DNA of 23,074 nt, from the NCBI GenBank assembly GCA_050739575.1, contig JBOIBN010000038.1:1-23074 (forward strand). Direction: 5' to 3'. Below the pieces are notes generated by a model, which did no database searches, was not told where the DNA came from, and worked only from the letters and a program-made list of their open reading frames with translations. Made by a program: the position numbers and the translations under genes. Positions 7,686 through 15,079 of the stretch are shown here, one piece after another. Source of the stretch: JBOIBN01 sp050739575 (GTDB lineage: Bacteria; Pseudomonadota; Gammaproteobacteria; JAKDMP01). The first letter of the stretch is position 1. Every line of letters starts with the position of its first letter.

Positions 7686-8304
7686 CCCGCACGAGCAGGC
7701 GTCCGAGCAGCCAACCGGCAATGATGTCGCCAAGAAAGTGGTAGGACGTGAGCAGCAGCGCGAGCGCAAGCGCGGCGAGTGCAAGGTTCCCCCAAATCCT
7801 GAGACGCGGGTAAACCGCAGTGACCGCGGCCACCAGCGCGGTGGCGACCAGCATATGTCCGGACGGGAAGCCGAGGAATACGTCGCGACCGTGCAACCAG
7901 TGGAAATCGGCTGCTTGCGGGTGTATCAGGTAATAGCGGACTTCGGTGCGGCCGAATACCCATTTGGCCAATTCCTTGAGGCCGAGCGCAAGCGGTCCGG
8001 CAATAGCCGTGAGCAGCGCCGCCGAGGAAAGGCGTGCGCGGCCCCGCCGCCGCGCCCGGATTCGCAGCGCGAGACTTGCAATCGTCACCGCGGCGACGAA
8101 GGGAGCGAGGATGTCGGGCGCATTCGGCAAAATGGCCTGCGGCGGCAGGATGCTGGCGATCGCTCGCGCCAGCGGCCGATCGATCCAGGCCACTGATACC
8201 GCGGTGGCAAGGACTGTGGCCAGGAATGCGGCGCTCGTCCGCAGCCGGCGTCTTCGGGTTTCTCTCTCGCTATGCAAGAATGTTCCGGCTTCGAGTTGGT
8301 GCAT
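7639..8304 (-). CDS. PAP2-family integral membrane phosphatase
   Basis: 221 residues from ATG 8304; ATG 8325 would add seven and TTG 8277 would remove nine. It has several membrane segments, starting near TSAAFLATVLATAVSVAWI. PAP2 signatures are KWVFGRTEV, GFPSGHMLVATAL and SYHFLGDIIAGW. The last has the catalytic H and D but no arginine in the usual place (leucine instead), as in some YHF-type PAP2 proteins. The role is probably phospholipid or isoprenoid-phosphate dephosphorylation at the inner membrane; the substrate is unknown. No start has a clear ribosome binding site. The longest version would share the bases CATG with the divergent reductase start. The 3' end runs 47 bases into hutG. 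Confidence 0.82.
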   Translation of the reverse strand: MHQLEAGTFLHSERETRRRRLRTSAAFLATVLATAVSVAWIDRPLARAIASILPPQAILPNAPDILAPFVAAVTIASLALRIRARRRGRARLSSAALLTAIAGPLALGLKELAKWVFGRTEVRYYLIHPQAADFHWLHGRDVFLGFPSGHMLVATALVAAVTAVYPRLRIWGNLALAALALALLLTSYHFLGDIIAGWLLGRLLVRVILALDARIRSARAS

Positions 8305-8323
8305 GAATTTTGGCACGGTTGGC

Positions 8324-9061
8324 ATGAGTCACCAAAAGCTGGTTCTGATTCTCAAGTCGCGCGAAGCGCTCACGCCGCGCGTCGTCACGCTCGGCTTCGA
8401 GCGCGCGGACGGTGCGCCCTTCGACTATATTCCAGGGCAGTTCATCACGCTGCATCTGCCCTGGCAGGAGATGGTGTTGCGCCGCAGCTACTCGATTGCG
8501 AGTATTCCTGACGGCGGCGCGGCGCAACGAATTGAAATCGCCGCGACTCGCATCGAAGACGGGCGCGCCACCGGCATCCTCTGCGCCATGCAAGCGGGGG
8601 AGCGGATCGAGGCCACCGGCCCCTTCGGCCGCTTCGTGCTGCGCGAAGACCCGCCCTCGCGCTATCTGCTGGTGGCGACCGGCACCGGCGTTTCACCGTA
8701 TCGCGCCATGCTCCCGCAACTGCGGGCGCGGCTCGCCGAACCCGGTTATGCGGCGATCCTGATGCTCGGGGTGCGCAATCCGCAAGAGCTACTCTTCGGT
8801 GCCGACTTCGAGGCGTTTGCCGGCGGGGCCGGGAATTTTCGCTTCCGGCCTTCCTTCAGTCGCGAGCGCGCGGGTGCCTCAGCAGACGCCCATCACGGCC
8901 ACGTGCAGCAGCAGTTGTGTACGATGCCGCTCGATCCGCGCCGCGACATCGCCTATCTTTGCGGCAACCCCGACATGATCGACGAGGCCGTCGAGCATCT
9001 CAAATCGCAGGGCTTTGAAAATCCAAGAATCCGGCGCGAAAAATATGTCTCTTCCAACTGA
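8324..9061 (+). CDS. fpr: Ferredoxin--NADP+ reductase (Fpr type)
   Basis: 245 residues, the size of bacterial Fpr. It moves electrons between NADPH and ferredoxin or flavodoxin in the cytoplasm using FAD. The FAD-binding signature RSYS is at 54-57 (RRSYSIAS), the GPFGRF phosphate/adenine loop is at 99-104, and the NADP-binding loop is ATGTGVSPYR at 118-127, followed by LMLGVRNPQELLF and AYLCGNPDMID. It ends KYVSSN rather than the terminal aromatic seen in E. coli Fpr, so the subclass is uncertain. The frame is open far upstream but the family homology starts at MSHQKLVLI. There is only a weak ribosome binding site. It overlaps the next gene by 17 bases. Confidence 0.88.
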   Translation: MSHQKLVLILKSREALTPRVVTLGFERADGAPFDYIPGQFITLHLPWQEMVLRRSYSIASIPDGGAAQRIEIAATRIEDGRATGILCAMQAGERIEATGPFGRFVLREDPPSRYLLVATGTGVSPYRAMLPQLRARLAEPGYAAILMLGVRNPQELLFGADFEAFAGGAGNFRFRPSFSRERAGASADAHHGHVQQQLCTMPLDPRRDIAYLCGNPDMIDEAVEHLKSQGFENPRIRREKYVSSN

Positions 9062-9899
9062 TCCCGGGACCGACACCGAATCCAGAAGGGCGGTGTTTTT
9101 CGTTTCCGACGGAACGGGCGTCACCGTGGAGACGCTCGGGCACAGTCTGCTGTCGCAGTTCGAAGCGTTGCAGTTCCGCTATTTCATCATTCCTTTCGTT
9201 ACCACGGAGGAAAAGGCGCGCGAGGCGGTCGCGCGGGTCAGTGCGCAGGCGGCGAGTTCGGGGCTCACGCCCATCGTCCTGTTCAGCCTGGTGGACGAGG
9301 GGCTGCGCACGATCATCGAAGGTTCGGGTGCGCTCGCACTCGATTTTTTTACAATGTTTATCGGACGGCTCGAGCGCGAACTCGGGGTCCCTTCGAGCCA
9401 CAGGCTGGGACGCGCGCACGGCATGCGCGATGCGGCCGGCTACCTGCGCCGGATCGAGGCAGTCAACTTCAGTCTCGCGACGGACGACGGTCTCAACACC
9501 GAGCGCTATCAGCACGCCCAGGTGATCCTCGTCGGGCTTTCGCGGGTCGGCAAGACTCCGACCTCGCTTTATCTCGCGTTGCAATGCGGCATCTTTGCGG
9601 CCAATTATCCGCTCACCGAAAACGATCTCGACAGCGGAGCGTTGCCCGCAGCCCTTGCCGAGCACCGCGAGCGGCTGTTCGGGCTTTCGATCTCGGCGCA
9701 GCGGCTCATCCGTATCCGAGCGGAGCGCCGCCCGGATAGCCCTTACTCCAATCCCGCGCGCGTACGCCGGGAGGTCGAGCATTGCGAACGGCTGCTGCGT
9801 GCAAACGATATCCCGTTGCTCGACACGACTGCGATTTCGGTGGAAGAGATCGCCGCCAACATTCTTTACCAGAAGAGCCTGACTCCCTCCCTTCCGTAA
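9045..9899 (+). CDS. ppsR: Phosphoenolpyruvate synthase regulatory protein (PSRP, DUF299)
   Basis: 284 residues. PSRP proteins are bifunctional: an ADP-dependent kinase and Pi-dependent pyrophosphorylase that switch PEP synthase off and on by threonine phosphorylation. Visible hallmarks are VFFVSDGTGVTVETLGHSLL near the N-terminus, the P-loop GLSRVGKT at 164-171 followed by TPTSLYLA, NYPLTENDLD, and the C-terminal SVEEIAANIL. It is slightly longer than E. coli YdiA because of the N-terminal lead. ATG 9045 is used; a TTG at 9015 is open but unlikely. It overlaps the reductase by 17 bases. No PEP synthase gene is in the window, although ppsA is often a neighbour of this gene. Confidence 0.93.
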   Translation: MSLPTDPGTDTESRRAVFFVSDGTGVTVETLGHSLLSQFEALQFRYFIIPFVTTEEKAREAVARVSAQAASSGLTPIVLFSLVDEGLRTIIEGSGALALDFFTMFIGRLERELGVPSSHRLGRAHGMRDAAGYLRRIEAVNFSLATDDGLNTERYQHAQVILVGLSRVGKTPTSLYLALQCGIFAANYPLTENDLDSGALPAALAEHRERLFGLSISAQRLIRIRAERRPDSPYSNPARVRREVEHCERLLRANDIPLLDTTAISVEEIAANILYQKSLTPSLP

Positions 9900-9940
9900 G
9901 CAGCGTATAAATGCATCTCGCCGCATGCTAAGGTAAGCGC

Positions 9941-10381
9941 ATGGTTACGCTAGTCGAGACACGCCTGCCCGCCGATCTGCTTTGCCCGCGAAGCTTGGCA
10001 ATGCTCATGGGGATTTACGAGTGTAACTATCGGCGGCTGATGCAACTGCTGGGCGATCCGCTGCGCCTGCCCGCGCATCGGCGCCTGCGCCTCGGCGGGC
10101 GTCCCACACTTTATGTCGAGCTGGGCGGGCGTTCGCGCTACACGGTAGATCTGGTTCTCACGCATCGGTTCGCGGGTGAGCGTCTGCCCGACCTCACGGT
10201 GCGTTTGTACCGCGATGCCCGGCTCGCGGAAGCGCTGCCGCAAAACGGTTCGGCGGATGCCGGCAATCCGCTAGCCCGGCTGCCTGCCCGCTGGCAGGCG
10301 AATATGCTCCTCTACAAGTGGCTGGAATACTGTCTGGATGCCGCGCGTGGCATGTGTGTGCCTGTTCCGGAAGCGATATAG
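9941..10381 (+). CDS. DUF1249 family protein (YqiB-like)
   Basis: 146 residues, soluble, no signal peptide. It resembles the DUF1249 family (E. coli YqiB): an N-terminal ECNYRRLMQLLGD helix, a central SRYTVDLVLTHRF strand region, LPDLTVRLYRDARLAEAL, and a C-terminal NMLLYKWLEYCLDAARG helix, in the same order as YqiB. The function of the family is not established. AAGG at 9930-9933 stands seven bases before the ATG. It begins 41 bases after ppsR, so it may be cotranscribed with fpr-ppsR; the 159 bases that follow separate it from the yfaZ-tol block. Confidence 0.85.
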   Translation: MVTLVETRLPADLLCPRSLAMLMGIYECNYRRLMQLLGDPLRLPAHRRLRLGGRPTLYVELGGRSRYTVDLVLTHRFAGERLPDLTVRLYRDARLAEALPQNGSADAGNPLARLPARWQANMLLYKWLEYCLDAARGMCVPVPEAI

Positions 10382-10540
10382 CGCACGCAAAGCCGCACTC
10401 CGTCCGAGGTCTGTGCGCGGCCACATCGCAACGTCCCGATTGCGGACGACGGGCGCCCAATATTGTGCGGAAAATTTTCGGCTTGCGCCGAACGGTATCA
10501 TATAGGCTGACTTGATCGTCCACATCAGGGAGCGCTCACC
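10382..10540. other. Upstream region of the yfaZ-ruv-tol block
   Basis: 159 bases without a gene. It contains the inverted repeat at 10477-10492, an A/T-rich patch and CATATAGG near 10499-10506, which could be a -10 element, but no good -35 at the right distance was seen. The yfaZ ribosome binding site AGGGAG is at 10527-10532. Confidence 0.4.
10477..10492. repeat. Short perfect inverted repeat upstream of yfaZ
   Basis: TTCGGC at 10477-10482 and GCCGAA at 10487-10492 form a six base-pair stem with a four-base loop. It may be the 3' end of the DUF1249 transcript or an operator just upstream of the yfaZ promoter. There is no T-run after it. Confidence 0.3.
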
Positions 10541-11113
10541 ATGAAACGACGCTACTGGATGTTTGTCGCGGCACTTGGACTTGCACCGACCGTTGCGCCG
10601 GCGCAGGGCAGCGGCATCGATTTCAACGTGAACAGCAAAGCAATACGCTTGGCTTACGATTCGGAAATCACGCTTTCTGGGCTCGATTTTTCCGTGGAAG
10701 GGCTGCACAATTCCGACAACGGCAATTTTTTCGACGTCGGGCTGGGGTTGCGCTCCAACGCGAACCCCGGCGCAAACCCCGTTACGGCGCTGATCGGCGT
10801 CAAGGCCATCTGGATCGATCCGACCTATACCGGTGTTTCCGCCGGTTATGGACTGGCGCTCGGCGGCGGTCTCGATTTCGCGCTGCCGAGCTATAACCGT
10901 GTGATGTTCGGCGGCTACATTTACTGGGCGCCCAAAGTCACGAGCTTCAGCAATCTCGATCGTTTTCTCGAAGAGGAGGTGCGGGCAGGCTATCGGATAT
11001 TGCCCAACGGTACCCTGTATCTCGGCTACCGGCACGTGACCGCGGCCTTTACCAATACCGACGACCTGGTCGTGGACAATGGCCTCAATGTGGGCGTTGC
11101 GCTGCGTTTCTGA
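10541..11113 (+). CDS. YfaZ family outer-membrane protein
   Basis: 190 residues. A signal peptide ends near APA-QG (about residue 22). The rest is alternating strand-like sequence with many glycines and aromatics (GLDFSVEGLHN, FFDVGLGLRS, FGGYIYWAPKV, LYLGYRHVTAAF) and ends in phenylalanine, the usual outer-membrane beta-barrel finish. This fits the YfaZ family, whose function is unknown. AGGGAG lies eight bases before the ATG. The stop is 12 bases from yebC, so this outer-membrane protein appears to be the first gene of the long recombination/envelope operon. Confidence 0.8.
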   Translation: MKRRYWMFVAALGLAPTVAPAQGSGIDFNVNSKAIRLAYDSEITLSGLDFSVEGLHNSDNGNFFDVGLGLRSNANPGANPVTALIGVKAIWIDPTYTGVSAGYGLALGGGLDFALPSYNRVMFGGYIYWAPKVTSFSNLDRFLEEEVRAGYRILPNGTLYLGYRHVTAAFTNTDDLVVDNGLNVGVALRF

Positions 11114-11125
11114 AGAGGTTTTCCA

Positions 11126-11869
11126 ATGTCCGGGCACAGCAAGTGGGCGAACATTCAGCACCGCAAGAACGCGCAGGATGCGAGGCGTGGGCGAATCTTC
11201 ACGCGTCTGGTCCGCGAGGTTTCGACCGCGGTCAGAATCGGCGGAGCGGATCCCGATTCCAATCCGCGCCTGCGCCTCGCGCTCGATCGAGCCAACGCGG
11301 CGAACGTGCCGAAGGACAATCTCGAGCGCGCGATCAAGCGCGCCGCCGGCGATCTCGAAGGACAGGTGATCGAGGAGGTCGGCTACGAAGGCTATGCGCC
11401 GGGCGGCGTGGCGGTGCTGGTCGAGTGCATGACCGATAATCGCAATCGCACGGTCGCCGATGTGCGCCATGCGTTCGGCAAGCACGGCGGCAATCTCGGC
11501 GCCGACGGTTCGGTGGGATACCTGTTCAACCGCGCGGGGCTTATCCGCATCGCTGCGGATGCGAACGAGGAGCGCGTGCTGGAGGCGGCGCTCGAAGCGG
11601 GGGCGGAAGACGTCACCCGCGACGAAGAGGGAGTCTTTGAAGTTCTCACCGATCCGAACGATTTCGAGGCCGTGCGCGACGCCCTCCGCGCAGCTGGATT
11701 CGCGATCGGGGAGGCCGAAATCACCATGCGCCCGGGAAACTGGATAGAGCTTGACGCCGATACCGCCGAGAGGGTGCTGAAACTGCTCGATGCACTTGAG
11801 GAGCTTGACGATACCCAGCAGGTTTACACCAATGCGCGATTTCCCGCGGAGGCGCTCGCGGAGCGTTGA
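11126..11869 (+). CDS. yebC: YebC/PmpR family regulatory protein
   Basis: 247 residues, standard length. It begins with the diagnostic MSGHSKWANIQHRK and continues with NVPKDNLERAIKRAAG, YEGYAPGGVAVLVE, TDNRNRTVADVRHAF and GGNLGADGSVGYLF, the full three-domain TACO1/YebC fold. Family members have been described as transcriptional regulators (PmpR) and more recently as factors that relieve ribosome stalling; I do not choose between these. AAGAGG precedes the ATG by seven bases. The stop codon overlaps the ruvC ATG by one base (TGATG). Its place before ruvCAB is a very common bacterial arrangement. Confidence 0.97.
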   Translation: MSGHSKWANIQHRKNAQDARRGRIFTRLVREVSTAVRIGGADPDSNPRLRLALDRANAANVPKDNLERAIKRAAGDLEGQVIEEVGYEGYAPGGVAVLVECMTDNRNRTVADVRHAFGKHGGNLGADGSVGYLFNRAGLIRIAADANEERVLEAALEAGAEDVTRDEEGVFEVLTDPNDFEAVRDALRAAGFAIGEAEITMRPGNWIELDADTAERVLKLLDALEELDDTQQVYTNARFPAEALAER

Positions 11870-12387
11870 TGCGGATCAGTCCGCACGTGCAGCCGCTCGT
11901 CATTCTGGGAATTGATCCGGGGTCCAGGGTTACGGGCTACGGCGTGATTGCGCTCGCCGGGCGCACGACGAGCGCAATCGATTACGGCGTCGTGCGGGCG
12001 CCGCGGAGCGAACTCGGGATGCGAATCCGCGCGATTTTCGAAGGCGTCTCCGCGCTTGCGGCGCGTCATTCGCCCGACGAGATCGCGATCGAGAGCAGCT
12101 TTGTGCACCTGAATCCCGCCGTTGCCCTCGCGCTCGGTCAGGCCCGCGGCGCCGCTCTTGCTGGCGCTCTCGCCGCTGAGCGTCCGCTCGCGGAATACGC
12201 GCCGCGCGCGGTCAAACTCGCGATCGTCGGCTCCGGCAAGGCGGAAAAGATACAGGTCGCGCTCATGGTGCGACATCTGCTCGGTCTCAATGGGCCGATT
12301 GCAGAAGATGCAAGCGACGCGCTCGCGGTTGCGCTCTGCCATGCGCACAGCCGCGGTCTCACCGCACGGCTGGCTGCTCAGGCATGA
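11869..12387 (+). CDS. ruvC: Holliday junction resolvase RuvC
   Basis: 172 residues. RuvC is the nuclease that cuts four-way DNA junctions symmetrically, working with RuvAB. The four acidic residues of the RNase H-like active site are visible: D16 in LGIDPGSR, E75 in IAIESSFV, and D147 and D150 in EDASDALAVALCHAH. The start has nine or so residues more than typical before the first strand (MRISPHVQP), so a slightly later start cannot be ruled out, but ATG 11869 overlaps the yebC stop in the usual coupled way. The stop overlaps the ruvA ATG by four bases. Confidence 0.96.
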   Translation: MRISPHVQPLVILGIDPGSRVTGYGVIALAGRTTSAIDYGVVRAPRSELGMRIRAIFEGVSALAARHSPDEIAIESSFVHLNPAVALALGQARGAALAGALAAERPLAEYAPRAVKLAIVGSGKAEKIQVALMVRHLLGLNGPIAEDASDALAVALCHAHSRGLTARLAAQA

Positions 12388-12956
12388 TCGGTTACCTGCG
12401 CGGACGCATCGGCGAACGGCATCCGCCGCATCTCGTCGTGGAGGTCGGCGGTGTCGGCTACGAACTCGAGGCGCCGCTGTCAACGTTTGCGGCCTTGCCC
12501 GCGGGCGTGGGCGAAGTCAAGCTTTATACGCATATGCTCATCCGCGAAGACACTCAGCAGCTTTTCGGATTCGCGAGCGAGGCCGAACGCAGCCTCTTCC
12601 GCGCGCTGATGCGCGCAAGCGGCGTTGGCGCGAAGCTCGCGCTCGCGATCCTCTCCGGTCTCTCGGTGGATGAATTCGCGCGCGCGGTCGTCGACCGCGA
12701 CGTGGCAACCCTGAAGCGCCTGCCCGGCATCGGACAAAAGACCGCCGAGCGCCTGGTGGTGGAAATGGCCGACCGGGTCGTGCGTCCTGAACAGAGCGGC
12801 GGCGGCGCGCTCGTGGAGGCCGCGGCCGCGCTCGCCGCGCTCGGCTACAAGCCGCGCGAGATCGGCACCCTGCTGGCGGGCAAGCGAGCGGACGGCAGGA
12901 CAAGCGAGGACATCGTGCGCGAAGCGCTTAGAAACTCCTTGGGAGCGGAGCAGTGA
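12384..12956 (+). CDS. ruvA: Holliday junction DNA helicase subunit RuvA
   Basis: 190 residues, a little shorter than the usual 200 or so. RuvA tetramers bind the four-way junction and load RuvB. Domain I is the OB fold from MIGYLRGRIGE through LYTHMLIREDTQQLFGF. Domain II has two helix-hairpin-helix motifs, around ASGVGAKLALAIL (78-90) and LPGIGQKTAERLV (113-125). After a short flexible linker, domain III (EAAAALAALGYKPREI) contacts RuvB. ATGA overlap with ruvC and GTGA overlap with ruvB indicate coupled translation. Confidence 0.96.
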   Translation: MIGYLRGRIGERHPPHLVVEVGGVGYELEAPLSTFAALPAGVGEVKLYTHMLIREDTQQLFGFASEAERSLFRALMRASGVGAKLALAILSGLSVDEFARAVVDRDVATLKRLPGIGQKTAERLVVEMADRVVRPEQSGGGALVEAAAALAALGYKPREIGTLLAGKRADGRTSEDIVREALRNSLGAEQ

Positions 12957-13987
12957 ACGAACGGCTGGTGGATGCGCGGGCGGCGGGAGAAGAAGCTCGC
13001 GAGGAGCCGCGGCTGCGTCCGCAGCGACTCGCCGAATACATCGGCCAGGACCAGGTGCGCGAACAGATGGAGATTTTCATCACCGCCGCGCGTGGACGCG
13101 GCGAGGCGCTTGATCATTGTCTCTTCTTCGGGCCGCCGGGACTCGGCAAGACGACGCTTGCCCATATCGTCGCGCACGAAATGGGTGCGAACCTGCACCA
13201 GACCTCGGGGCCGGTGCTCGAGCGCGCGGGCGATCTCGCTGCGCTACTCACCAATCTTGAACGCGGCGACGTACTCTTCGTGGACGAAATCCATCGTCTG
13301 AGTCCGGTGGTGGAAGAAGCGCTCTATCCTGCGCTCGAAGACTTCGTGCTCGACATCATGATCGGCGAGGGTCCGGCCGCGCGCTCCATCCGGCTCGATA
13401 TCGCGCCCTTCACGCTCATCGGCGCGACGACGCGGGCGGGGCTGCTCACCTCGCCGCTCCGCGACCGCTTCGGCATCGTCGCGCGGCTGAACTTTTACGA
13501 TCCGGCATCGCTGGAGCAGATCGTCGTGCGCTCCGCCGGCATTCTCGGCGTACGTCTGGAACCAGCGGGCGCGCACGAGATCGCGGGCCGCGCCCGCGGC
13601 ACGCCGCGCATCGTGAATCGGCTCCTGCGGCGCGTGCGCGACTATGCCGAAGTGCGCGCCGATGGCATCGTTACCGAAGCGGTGGCGCGCGCCGCGCTCG
13701 ATTTTCTGGAAGTGGACCGGCACGGATTCGATGCGCTCGACCGGCGCCTGCTCGGCATCATCATCGAGCATTTCGAAGGCGGCCCGGTCGGCGCGGACAG
13801 CCTCGCCACTTCGCTCGGAGAGGAGCGCGGCACCATCGAAGACGTGATCGAGCCGTTTCTGATCCAGCAGGGATTTCTCAAGCGCACGCCGCGCGGGCGC
13901 GTCGCGACCGCGCGCGCCTGGCGACATCTGGGTCTCGCACCGCCCGCGAGCGGCGGCGACTTGTTTACCGGAGAGGGCGATGTCTGA
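12953..13987 (+). CDS. ruvB: Holliday junction branch-migration ATPase RuvB
   Basis: 344 residues. RuvB forms hexamer rings that pump DNA through the RuvA-bound junction. All AAA+ elements are seen: Walker A GPPGLGKT at 60-67, Walker B VLFVDE at 107-112, sensor 1 IGATTRAG at 157-163, arginine finger R170 in SPLRDRF, and the C-terminal winged-helix end (IEPFLIQQGFLKRTPRGRVAT). The start is GTG 12953, which overlaps the ruvA stop as GTGA. The last eight bases overlap ybgC. Confidence 0.97.
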   Translation: MNERLVDARAAGEEAREEPRLRPQRLAEYIGQDQVREQMEIFITAARGRGEALDHCLFFGPPGLGKTTLAHIVAHEMGANLHQTSGPVLERAGDLAALLTNLERGDVLFVDEIHRLSPVVEEALYPALEDFVLDIMIGEGPAARSIRLDIAPFTLIGATTRAGLLTSPLRDRFGIVARLNFYDPASLEQIVVRSAGILGVRLEPAGAHEIAGRARGTPRIVNRLLRRVRDYAEVRADGIVTEAVARAALDFLEVDRHGFDALDRRLLGIIIEHFEGGPVGADSLATSLGEERGTIEDVIEPFLIQQGFLKRTPRGRVATARAWRHLGLAPPASGGDLFTGEGDV

Positions 13988-14399
13988 GCCGGCGAAACCG
14001 TTTATCTGGCCGATACGGGTGTACTACGAAGACACCGATCTGGGCGGCGTCGTCCAGCACGCGCAATATGTCAAATTCCTGGAGCGTGCGCGCACCGAAT
14101 GGTTGCGTTCCGGCGGCATCGAACAGGATCGGCTCATGCGCGAAGAGGCGATTCTGTTCGTGGTCACGCACGTGGACATACGGTACCGGCGTCCCGCGCG
14201 CTTCAACGATACGCTTCAGGTGAGCGTCGCTCCCGCCCAATCCTCACGCACGCGTTTCGTCTGCGAACAGAAGATCGCGCGCACTGCTGCGCCGACTGAA
14301 CCACTCGTACTTGCTGCGGTCGAAATCGCATGCGTGGACCAGCCGAGCTTTCGCGCGCGCCCGCTTCCCCCCGTTCTTCTCGCCAGGATGGAATCATGA
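13980..14399 (+). CDS. ybgC: Tol-Pal system-associated acyl-CoA thioesterase
   Basis: 139 residues, hotdog fold, 4-hydroxybenzoyl-CoA thioesterase-like. YbgC hydrolyses acyl-CoA or acyl-ACP thioesters in the cytoplasm and its gene nearly always precedes tolQ. The catalytic region is YYEDTDLGGVVQHAQYVKFL, with D20 and H27 matching D18 and H25 of E. coli YbgC, followed by ERARTEWL. The residue before the histidine is glutamine, where tyrosine is usual (VVYH). The start overlaps ruvB and the stop overlaps the tolQ ATG, so it sits inside the coupled block. Confidence 0.93.
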   Translation: MSEPAKPFIWPIRVYYEDTDLGGVVQHAQYVKFLERARTEWLRSGGIEQDRLMREEAILFVVTHVDIRYRRPARFNDTLQVSVAPAQSSRTRFVCEQKIARTAAPTEPLVLAAVEIACVDQPSFRARPLPPVLLARMES

Positions 14400-15079
14400 C
14401 CACCAACTTTTCCATTTACAACATGATCGTGAGCGCAAGCGTCGTGGTGCAGATCGTGCTCGCGATCCTGGTCGTCGCCTCGATCTTTTCCTGGGCCGTG
14501 ATCTTCCGCAAGTACGCCGAACTCAAGCGTGCCGAAGACGCCGCCGCCGCGTTCGAGGGCGAGTTCTGGTCCGGTGCGGATCTGGGCGAACTGTACAAAC
14601 GTCTCGATGCCAAGGACGCCGGCGGAGGCCTTGCGGAAATGTTCCGCTCGGGTTTCCGCGAATTCGCCCGCCTCGTGCGGCACGGGCGCGGCGGTCCAGT
14701 AGCGCTCAACAATGCCCGCCGCGCAATGAGCGCGACCCACGCGCGTGAACTCGACAGGCTCGAAACGAGCATGGGCTTTCTCGCCACCGTCGGCTCGACG
14801 GCGCCCTACGTCGGGCTCTTCGGCACGGTGTGGGGCATCATGGCTGCGTTCCAGGGGTTGGGCAACGCCGAGCAGGCAACGCTGGCGATGGTGGCGCCGG
14901 GTATTTCCGAGGCTCTGATCGCAACGGCCATGGGACTCATCGCGGCAATTCCGGCGACCATTTTCTACAACCGTTTCGCCAATCAGGTGGATCGGCTCGA
15001 CGGACGCTACGAGAGCTTTACCGACGAGTTCAGCAACGTCCTCGAACATCATCAGGCGGGGAGCGAGACGGAGCAATGA
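14396..15079 (+). CDS. tolQ: Tol-Pal system inner-membrane protein TolQ
   Basis: 227 residues, normal for TolQ, homologous to ExbB and MotA. With TolR it forms the proton-driven motor that energises TolA. Three membrane segments are seen, about 10-36, 127-150 and 168-192, with a cytoplasmic loop between the first two. The family stretch GSTAPYVGLFGTVWGIMAAFQ and the AMVAPGISEALIATAMGLIAAIPATIFYN-type third segment are clear. ATG 14396 has AGGATGG just upstream and overlaps the ybgC stop; the frame is open earlier only inside ybgC. The stop overlaps the tolR ATG. Confidence 0.96.
   Translation: MTTNFSIYNMIVSASVVVQIVLAILVVASIFSWAVIFRKYAELKRAEDAAAAFEGEFWSGADLGELYKRLDAKDAGGGLAEMFRSGFREFARLVRHGRGGPVALNNARRAMSATHARELDRLETSMGFLATVGSTAPYVGLFGTVWGIMAAFQGLGNAEQATLAMVAPGISEALIATAMGLIAAIPATIFYNRFANQVDRLDGRYESFTDEFSNVLEHHQAGSETEQ

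Noticed and set aside
8311..8326. Possible sigma54 promoter, TGGCAC followed by GGC, before fpr
   Set aside because: The GC of the -12 element is two bases too close to the -24 GG, and it would overlap the start codon.
10271..11485. - strand open frame of 404 codons across DUF1249, yfaZ and yebC
   Set aside because: It lies opposite three recognised genes, has no recognisable domain, and is explained by GC-rich codon use.
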